Shown here: positions 56,901-62,023 of the stretch, piece after piece | Position numbering within the stretch: the stretch's first letter is position 1 | Layout: each line of letters starts with the position of its first letter | Origin: DATFVA01 sp963745945 | Lineage (GTDB): Bacteria > Bacteroidota > Ignavibacteria > Ignavibacteriales > Ignavibacteriaceae | Assembly (NCBI GenBank): GCA_963745945.1 | Contig: CAVUZG010000004.1 | Span: 744,001-808,000, forward strand | Direction: 5' to 3' | DNA length: 64,000 nt | Notes under the pieces: model-generated | The model's input: the letters and a program-made list of their open reading frames with translations, nothing else | Told to the model about the DNA's origin: nothing | Database searches by the model: none | Position numbers and translations under genes: made by a program

Positions 56901-57001
56901 CATCAGGCATTTACATCGCTCATCTTGAGATGCCGGGAATAGGTACTAAAATACTTAAACTTGCTGTTGTTATCGGGAAAGAGTTTTTGAATAGAAATTA
57001 A
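53912..57001 (+). CDS. large secreted array protein 2 (intact reference copy)
   Basis: 1029 residues, the only complete copy. Sec signal (1-25, ending KAFPQ); variable N-terminal half to about 405, with an EF-hand-like DLDKDGIF near 157 inside a conserved W/P-rich block; constant half from GPFTLAPFDTQEVVYGILA (about 410); an FN3-like stretch EITLWWKPDAESYDEGD to FEGYRVWQYRD (about 475-515); and a C-terminal T9SS-like domain (about 925-1020; ISVFPNPYFGG, ASGIYIAHLEMPG). Probably secreted or surface-attached. AAAGG lies 8 bases ahead of the ATG. Function unknown; placed to act with peptide 2. Confidence 0.88.
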   Translation: MNFHFRGIYLIEVVLLLVVNKAFPQQTAENYNQFSINQFNVLLSNSSFIEPFYNDTTSLQIDAVRWPGGVNAYQTALFDQTIFWGGYSDTTFMYVPLFNDMVPGKILDTGLPDNPNNPRYRIFRIRKGWETSPYGAERNRLEKDYNEWPADDGAPWLDLDKDGIFTRGVDQPDYNGDEVLYFVSNDMDTLHPVYMTNPIGLEIHCLLYGFNRAGIMGDLIIEKVTFINKSIHNIKNFYVGEMPYVFAGDYMGYDTAQTMLYSYFKTNQSIVYGDNPPTFGNILLQGPVQNTNLNDSAYFNNKWRKGFKNLRPSSAICFVGPHSNNAIQPVFPYPNREPPYNEEIGNTLLGKLWSGHTIYNPVTNQPTTYMLTGDPVAQTGWYMGGGWPYSDSLYTPIPGEDYSNSASIQVGPFTLAPFDTQEVVYGILAARGADNLNSVTELKRRAAIIKKAYYLNFQLTPLPVSPPSFAFEQQGEITLWWKPDAESYDEGDPFIYDQGYEDTTYTFEGYRVWQYRDSLGTDPRLLAVYDRTDGITVIEDYTIANGVSVKLPIIIGNDEGLRRQTTITTDAYTHRSLNNGSPYYFGVTSYGYSKNSSPAFLESKPKVVEVIPGRDKIDYSSPYTRGDEILATQINGMSNADVFFRVVDPTRITGDSYKVSFYGDYDSLKYMLINTTVGDTLFKGENDYSADTLHRKVFDGFMVIVNNKGHKQIDSLPPSFQPYGIKRIVETRGPGGIPLDNPVDVYNSLNSTGRWEITSTGGIIQNIDVFNYIFSDDYEIRFTSAGSEYYPFGYPTSNNLFGNNPKAADRVPFEIWNISKGKRINIKVQDLLIKDNKWSKDTAANQWEKIYGYRTGTDYNEPIPSPSGTSDQENFPFGNLTIEGELPEEGTVIRIETFKPLVEGDQYTASPQKADFNSKESAKDKIDKISVFPNPYFGGNDLERNLGERIIRFTGLPKEVTIRIYTLAGVFVRRIDKSDLSQYIDWDLKNENGSLAASGIYIAHLEMPGIGTKILKLAVVIGKEFLNRN

Positions 57002-57049
57002 GGAGGTGGGATTATCTTAATTTGTTAGATCTACACAATAAATATTTAT

Positions 57050-57080
57050 TATTAAATATAATGTTTGCAGGTACACAATA
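57050..57080 (+). repeat. inverted repeat around peptide 3, left arm
   Basis: The core TTTGCAGGTACACAATA (57064-57080) pairs with TATTGTGTCCTGTAAA (57349-57364) with one bulged base and one G-U wobble. The AT-rich flank upstream extends the match. It ends 30 bp before the ATG of peptide 3. Confidence 0.75.
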
Positions 57081-57110
57081 TTTTCGTTTAATATAAAATA
57101 GGAGTTCTAA

Positions 57111-57326
57111 ATGAAAAAGGAAAAAGCTCATTCAATATTTTCTTTATTTTTATTATTCATTTTTTTACTCGGCATTGTTACATTCTTTTCCTCAACAGTT
57201 TATGCCGATGACCCATGTAAGGGATATAATGATCGTTTTCCTGGTTGCAATTATGGATGGAATGGGAGTTGTTGTGCACCAGAAAATCCTAATTCTTTTC
57301 CGCCATGCCAGACATTTTGTTGGTAA
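57111..57326 (+). CDS. six-cysteine exported peptide, copy 3
   Basis: A 71-residue precursor with a Sec signal (about 1-32, ending STVYA) and mature region C-x9-C-x7-CC-x10-C-x3-CW, stopping right after the tryptophan. AGGAG lies before the ATG. This copy follows large gene 2 directly; there is no MauE/TlpA pair in between, so it would rely on the machinery of neighbouring units. Confidence 0.85.
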   Translation: MKKEKAHSIFSLFLLFIFLLGIVTFFSSTVYADDPCKGYNDRFPGCNYGWNGSCCAPENPNSFPPCQTFCW

Positions 57327-57348
57327 CTAATTAGTAATATAAATTATG

Positions 57349-57377
57349 TATTGTGTCCTGTAAAATTATTATTCAAT
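57349..57377 (+). repeat. inverted repeat around peptide 3, right arm
   Basis: TATTGTGTCCTGTAAA plus an AT-rich extension, reverse complement of the left arm, starting 23 bp after the stop of peptide 3 and ending just before the ATG of large gene 3 (57382). Pairing could mask the region where ribosomes load on the large gene. Confidence 0.75.
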
Positions 57378-57381
57378 AAGA

Positions 57382-59265
57382 ATGAAAGCCAAAATATTTT
57401 TTTTGATAATTATCATTTTCTGTACAATATATCCGCAAGAACCCGACAGTTTAAGAATACTTTCTGCTGGACAGTTTAAGGCTTATATTTATAATTCTGG
57501 CATTTTAGGAAGACCTGAATTTGGTACTAATGCTGTTTTTTGGCCTGGTGGAAGATTTGCATCAAGTCCGGTAATTTTCTGGAGTGAATTAATGTACGGT
57601 TGTATTATAGATTCAATTGTTAAAGTAGGTGGATTTGATTTGGGTTATCTTGAAGGATCACTTCAGCCAGGTAGAATTTTAGACAACGGAATTGCAGATG
57701 ATCCGCAGAAAGAAAAGTACCGTGTTTATCGTATATTAAAAAATTGGGAATCGACACCTTACGGGCCGGAAAGAGATCAGCTTGAAAAAGATTACAACGA
57801 ATGGCCTGTTGAAGATGGCGCACCCTGGGTAGATAGAAATAAGGATGGAATTTTTACAAGAGGAATAGACCAACCGGATTTTATGGGTGATGAGGTCATT
57901 TTTTATGTTTCTAATGATTTAGACTCATCAAGATTACCTGATATGAATATTACACCTATAGGACTTGAATTCCAGATAACTACATGGTGTTTAAATAAAG
58001 CAGGTATCCTTGGTGATGTATTCTTTCAAAAGTTCAGAATAATAAATAAAAGTAGTAAAAATTTAAAAGATATTTATATAGCATTGTCGAGTAATAATGT
58101 GCTGGGTAATTCTGTGGATAATTATGGCGGCTGTGATACTTTGCTTGATCTGGCTTATGTATACAATTCCACAAATGAGGATTTGATATATGGTTCGGCG
58201 CCGCCTGCAATAGGGCATTTATTACTTGAAGGTCCGACAGTTCCATCAGGTCCGAAAGATTCTGCAAAAGTCGGAAATAGTTTTATCAAAGGGTTCAGGA
58301 ATTTAGAAGCAAACAGTTTTATGATGTATTATAATAATGACGCTGCCTTCTATCGTAATAATCCTTGTTTCCCAAACTCCCATAAACCTCCTGATTACGC
58401 TGACCAATATTATAATGTACTTAAGGGTAAATTATGGAGCGGCTATCCAATGGTTGATCCCAATAATCTTCAAAACACAACATTTATGGTCCCAGGTGAC
58501 CCGATAGTTCAAACCGGCTGGTATATGGGAGATGGATGGCCTCAGAATGATACGTTACCTCCCATGAATAATCTTTATATAATTTACTCTCTTTCTACAG
58601 GTCCTTTCAACCTTGCACCCTTCGATACACAGGAAGTGGTTTACGGTATTCTTGCGGCAAGAGGAACAAGTAACCTTAACAGTGTAACAGAGCTTAAACG
58701 GAGAGCAGCAATAATAAGAAAAGCCTATTACCTTAACTTTCAGCTTACTCCCTCTCCTCCTTCACCTGTTACTTTTGGCTTTGAGCAGAAAGATGAAGTT
58801 ACTCTCTGGTGGGAACCAAATGCAGAGAACTATAATGAAGGTGATCCTTTCATTTATAACCAGGGTTATGAAGATACTACTTACACATTCGAAGGCTACA
58901 GAATATGGCAGTACAGGGATACACTGGGTACAGACCCGAGACAGCTTGCTGTTTATGACAGGACAGATGGTATTACTGTTATTGAGGACTATACTATTGC
59001 CAACGGTGTTTCTGTTAAACTGCCGATAATTATAGGTAATGATGAAGGACTAAGAAGACAGACCACAATAAGCACCGATGCCTACACTCACGAGAAACTG
59101 AGGAACGGCAGTCCTTATTACTTCGGTGTTACCGCCTACGGTTACTCTAAGAACAGCAGTCCGGCTTTCCTTGAGAGTAAACCAGAGATAGCAGAGGTAA
59201 TACCGGGAAGAGATAAGATTGATTATTCTTCTCCTTATACAAGAGGAGATGAGGTATCTTGCTAG
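57382..59265 (+). CDS. large secreted array protein 3, N-terminal part (frame-disrupted)
   Basis: A 627-residue frame with signal peptide (MKAKIFFLIIIIFCTIYPQ), the conserved block ending NEWPVEDGAPWVDRNKDGIF, and the start of the constant half through PYTRGDE. It breaks at about 59256, where GAGGTATCTTGC has one extra A compared with GAGGTTCTTGC of large gene 4, giving a TAG. The N-terminal half differs clearly from those of the other copies. Confidence 0.85.
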   Translation: MKAKIFFLIIIIFCTIYPQEPDSLRILSAGQFKAYIYNSGILGRPEFGTNAVFWPGGRFASSPVIFWSELMYGCIIDSIVKVGGFDLGYLEGSLQPGRILDNGIADDPQKEKYRVYRILKNWESTPYGPERDQLEKDYNEWPVEDGAPWVDRNKDGIFTRGIDQPDFMGDEVIFYVSNDLDSSRLPDMNITPIGLEFQITTWCLNKAGILGDVFFQKFRIINKSSKNLKDIYIALSSNNVLGNSVDNYGGCDTLLDLAYVYNSTNEDLIYGSAPPAIGHLLLEGPTVPSGPKDSAKVGNSFIKGFRNLEANSFMMYYNNDAAFYRNNPCFPNSHKPPDYADQYYNVLKGKLWSGYPMVDPNNLQNTTFMVPGDPIVQTGWYMGDGWPQNDTLPPMNNLYIIYSLSTGPFNLAPFDTQEVVYGILAARGTSNLNSVTELKRRAAIIRKAYYLNFQLTPSPPSPVTFGFEQKDEVTLWWEPNAENYNEGDPFIYNQGYEDTTYTFEGYRIWQYRDTLGTDPRQLAVYDRTDGITVIEDYTIANGVSVKLPIIIGNDEGLRRQTTISTDAYTHEKLRNGSPYYFGVTAYGYSKNSSPAFLESKPEIAEVIPGRDKIDYSSPYTRGDEVSC

Positions 59266-60457
59266 CACAGATAAATCGGGTATGAGCAATGCAGATGTTC
59301 TCTTCAGAGTTGTTGATCCTACAAGAATAACAGGAGACAGCTATAAAGTAAGCTTCTATGGTGATTATGATTCACTGAAGTATATGCTGGTTAACACCAC
59401 ACTTGGTGATACTCTCTTCAGGAATGAGGATGATTACTCTGCTGATACCCTGCACAAGAGAGTATTTGACGGGTTTATGGTTGTAGTTAACAACAAAGGA
59501 CATAAGCAGATTGACTCTCTTCCGCCAAGCTTTCAGCCTTACGGCATAAAGAGAATTGTTGAGACAAGAGGACCGGGTGGTATTCCTCTTGATAATCCTG
59601 TTGATGTATACAACAGTTTCAATTCTACAGGCAGTTGGGAGATTACCTCAACAGGAGGAATAATACAGAACATAGATGTATTTAATTACATCTTCTCTGA
59701 TGATTATGAACTCAGGTTTACTCAACAAGGCAGTCAGTATTATCCTTTCGGATTTCCGACATCAAACAACCTCTTCGGCAATAACCCCAAAGCAGCAGAC
59801 AGGGTTCCCTTTGAGATATGGAATGTAACTAAAGGGAAGAGACTGAACATAAAGATACAGGATTTATTTATTAAGGATAATCACTGGTCTAAGGATACCA
59901 CAACTAACCAGTGGGAGAAGATATATGCTTACAGCACAGACTACACTGAACCTATTCCCTCTCCTTCTGATACTTCAGATAAAATAAACTATCCTTTTGG
60001 TAATCTTACCATAGAGGGTGATCTGCCGGAGGAAGGAACCGTAATAAAAATAGAGACATTCAAACCTCTTATTGAAGGTGATCAGTTTACTGCTTCACCA
60101 CAGAAAGCCGACTTCAACAACATTGAATCTGCAAAAGACAAAATAAATAAGATCAGTGTCTTCCCTAATCCCTACTTCGGAGGAAATGATCTGGAAAGAA
60201 CTATGGGTGAAAGAATAATCAGGTTTACAGGATTACCAAAAGAAGTAACAATTAGAATATACACACTGGCTGGTGTGTTTGTAAGAAGAATAGACAAATC
60301 TGATTTATCACAGTACATTGACTGGGATTTAAAGAATGACACAGGAAATCTTGTAGCATCAGGAATTTACATTGCTCATCTTGATATGCCGGGAATAGGT
60401 ACGAAAATACTTAAAATTGCAGTGGTAGTTGCGAAAGAGTTTTTGAACAGGGAGTAA
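59219..60457 (+). CDS. large secreted array protein 3, C-terminal part (frame-disrupted)
   Basis: A 412-residue frame with the rest of the constant half (GMSNADVLFRVVDPTRITGD onward), the T9SS-like C-terminal domain (ASGIYIAHLDMPG) and the tail AKEFLNRE. Homology begins at about residue 13 (YLAS...GMSNADV); the start is artificial. At the protein level it differs from copies 1 and 2 at scattered sites, so it is less recently homogenised. Repaired, the protein has about 1024 residues. Confidence 0.85.
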   Translation: MIILLLIQEEMRYLASTDKSGMSNADVLFRVVDPTRITGDSYKVSFYGDYDSLKYMLVNTTLGDTLFRNEDDYSADTLHKRVFDGFMVVVNNKGHKQIDSLPPSFQPYGIKRIVETRGPGGIPLDNPVDVYNSFNSTGSWEITSTGGIIQNIDVFNYIFSDDYELRFTQQGSQYYPFGFPTSNNLFGNNPKAADRVPFEIWNVTKGKRLNIKIQDLFIKDNHWSKDTTTNQWEKIYAYSTDYTEPIPSPSDTSDKINYPFGNLTIEGDLPEEGTVIKIETFKPLIEGDQFTASPQKADFNNIESAKDKINKISVFPNPYFGGNDLERTMGERIIRFTGLPKEVTIRIYTLAGVFVRRIDKSDLSQYIDWDLKNDTGNLVASGIYIAHLDMPGIGTKILKIAVVVAKEFLNRE

Positions 60458-61106
60458 ATTATTGACATTGTGAAATTTATTACTTAAGCTTCTTTAGTTG
60501 ATTTGCCCAGGGAGTTGAAATGAGCAGAATTCATTTAACTGGGGGCAGGGTGGTTACGGGTTTAATTTTTCTTGCTGCCTCATTATTCAAAGTTTCTTCA
60601 TTCCTTTCATTCAGGATTTACCTTCACAAAACTATTCAGTCAGTGATCTCAGTTAATATTCCTTATGATTCTATCCGCATATGGGCTCTTTCCATACTAA
60701 TCATCACACTTGAATTAGTTCTTGGTACCTTACTTATTTTCAACCTAAAGAAGTTAACCACCATAATTTCTGGTCTCCTCGTAATAACTGCTTTTATTAT
60801 TACCAATGTATTTAGCTACATATCCACTTATGATTCAACCTGTGCCTGTTTCGGTAATGCGGTTAAACTTCCCGCACTTGAAATGCTTGGGATTGATTTT
60901 TTTATGTTACTTATGCTATTAATAAATTTGAACCAGTATTATTCTTCGAGGTGACAATAGGATGAAATACAAAAATATAAGCTGGTACCAGATGTTCATA
61001 CATTTTATTTTGGTATGCTTCAGCATTATTATAATTCTACTGGTGATCAAAATAAATAAAATGCAGATTAAACCAGAATTTATAGACCAACTAAAAGAAG
61101 GGGAAA
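60434..61106 (+). repeat. 673-bp homogenised repeat, copy 3
   Basis: End of large gene 3, spacer, MauE-like gene 3 and the start of TlpA-like gene 3. Same length as copies 1 and 2. In TlpA3 the near-identity to TlpA1 continues past the repeat end through the CPYC region, to about 61250. Confidence 0.9.
60520..60954 (+). CDS. MauE/DoxX-like membrane redox protein, copy 3
   Basis: 144 residues. Same four hydrophobic segments and Cys-x-Cys pair as the other copies, with a Ser-to-Tyr change just before it (STYDSTCAC). It stops two residues early because GGGACA has become GGTGACA, creating a TGA. TlpA3 starts 7 bp later. Confidence 0.85.
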   Translation: MSRIHLTGGRVVTGLIFLAASLFKVSSFLSFRIYLHKTIQSVISVNIPYDSIRIWALSILIITLELVLGTLLIFNLKKLTTIISGLLVITAFIITNVFSYISTYDSTCACFGNAVKLPALEMLGIDFFMLLMLLINLNQYYSSR

Positions 61107-61504
61107 CCTTCTTACCTCTTGAAGTTCAATCACTTGACCAAAAAAATCATAGGCTAACTTTTTCAAATAAAGATAAGCCGACACTGTTATTTATATTTAC
61201 TACTTCCTGCCCATATTGTTCACAGAATATTCCAAACTGGAAGAGAATATACGAACTGAAAAAGGATGATTACGATATTATAGGAATTGGAGCAGATGAA
61301 TTAGGTAATGTTGAAGACTATGCAGATGTAAACTCTTTACCATATAATATATTTGTTCCTATCGATAAGGAATTTAGGAAAAAATATAAAATTTCTGGTG
61401 TTCCTCAAACTATTATAGTTGATACTGATGCAAGAGTTAGAAAATTCTGGTTAGGTAAACTGAACAATTCTGAACTATCCAAAATATCTGATAAAGTAGA
61501 CTAA
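60962..61504 (+). CDS. membrane-anchored TlpA-like thioredoxin, copy 3
   Basis: 180 residues. Anchor and first 90 residues follow copy 1 almost exactly, including CPYC (TTSCPYCSQNIPNW). The rest of the domain is distinct (ELKKDDYDIIGIGADELGNV) and keeps SGVPQTIIVDT. Probable oxidoreductase for peptide 4. Confidence 0.88.
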   Translation: MKYKNISWYQMFIHFILVCFSIIIILLVIKINKMQIKPEFIDQLKEGETFLPLEVQSLDQKNHRLTFSNKDKPTLLFIFTTSCPYCSQNIPNWKRIYELKKDDYDIIGIGADELGNVEDYADVNSLPYNIFVPIDKEFRKKYKISGVPQTIIVDTDARVRKFWLGKLNNSELSKISDKVD

Positions 61505-61530
61505 AAAGTTGCTATTTGAATATAGATTTA

Positions 61531-61545
61531 GACTCTTCGGGAAGT
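61531..61545 (+). repeat. inverted repeat around peptide 4, left arm
   Basis: GACTCTTCGGGAAGT, pairing over all 15 bases with 61823-61837 (one G-U wobble). It ends 45 bp before the peptide ATG. Confidence 0.82.
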
Positions 61546-61590
61546 AAAACGTTTTTTAAACTAAAAGAAGAAAGGGTAAAATTATGAATT

Positions 61591-61803
61591 ATGAAAAGGT
61601 ATCTTAAATTATTATTTATAATAGTGATAATTTGCATTACTGCCACTGCACTATGCAATTTGACGCAAGCCTCAGTATTAGGTGCGCCATGCTCACAATA
61701 TAACCGTGGAGAGTGTGTTTATACGCCAGATTACACAACTAATTGTTGTAGAGCAGAACATGAACCTACACCACCAGCATCTTGTGAGGTTTATTGCTGG
61801 TAA
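61591..61803 (+). CDS. six-cysteine exported peptide, copy 4
   Basis: A 70-residue precursor: Sec signal (about 1-28, ending NLTQAS, with two further Cys inside the signal) and mature region C-x7-C-x9-CC-x11-C-x3-CW, ending after the tryptophan. An ATG in another frame lies 7 bp upstream at 61584, better spaced from the AAAGGG ribosome site, and opens a 7-codon frame that ends inside this gene. The annotated start is chosen because only this frame gives the conserved peptide. Confidence 0.83.
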   Translation: MKRYLKLLFIIVIICITATALCNLTQASVLGAPCSQYNRGECVYTPDYTTNCCRAEHEPTPPASCEVYCW

Positions 61804-61822
61804 AAATTAATCAATAAATAAA

Positions 61823-61837
61823 ACTTCTCGAAGAGTC
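61823..61837 (+). repeat. inverted repeat around peptide 4, right arm
   Basis: ACTTCTCGAAGAGTC, the reverse complement of 61531-61545 with a single G-U wobble. It starts 20 bp after the peptide stop. A further 186 bp without a gene separates it from large gene 4. Confidence 0.82.
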
Positions 61838-62023
61838 ATTTCATTATGAACAGAATTATATAATTATATTTTAAAATCAAATAGTAATTTATATTTATTA
61901 TAGCTGGTCCAGAGTGAATATGGGTGTTTTGAAGAAAAAATACGTTAATAAAAAGAATTGCAAGTATGAATTATTTTAACGATTTAATATTGAAGTGAAA
62001 TAAAATCTAAACAAGTTAGCGAT

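Noticed and set aside
49058..61803. Six-Cys peptides as classical RiPP precursors (lanthipeptide, radical-SAM type)
   Set aside because: They have Sec signals rather than cytoplasmic leader peptides, and no modifying enzyme or dedicated ABC exporter is nearby; only redox proteins accompany them.
49018..61837. Inverted repeats as invertible (phase-variable) switches
   Set aside because: No site-specific recombinase is seen, the four repeats differ completely in sequence, and peptide orientation is the same in all copies. Kept as a minor alternative only.
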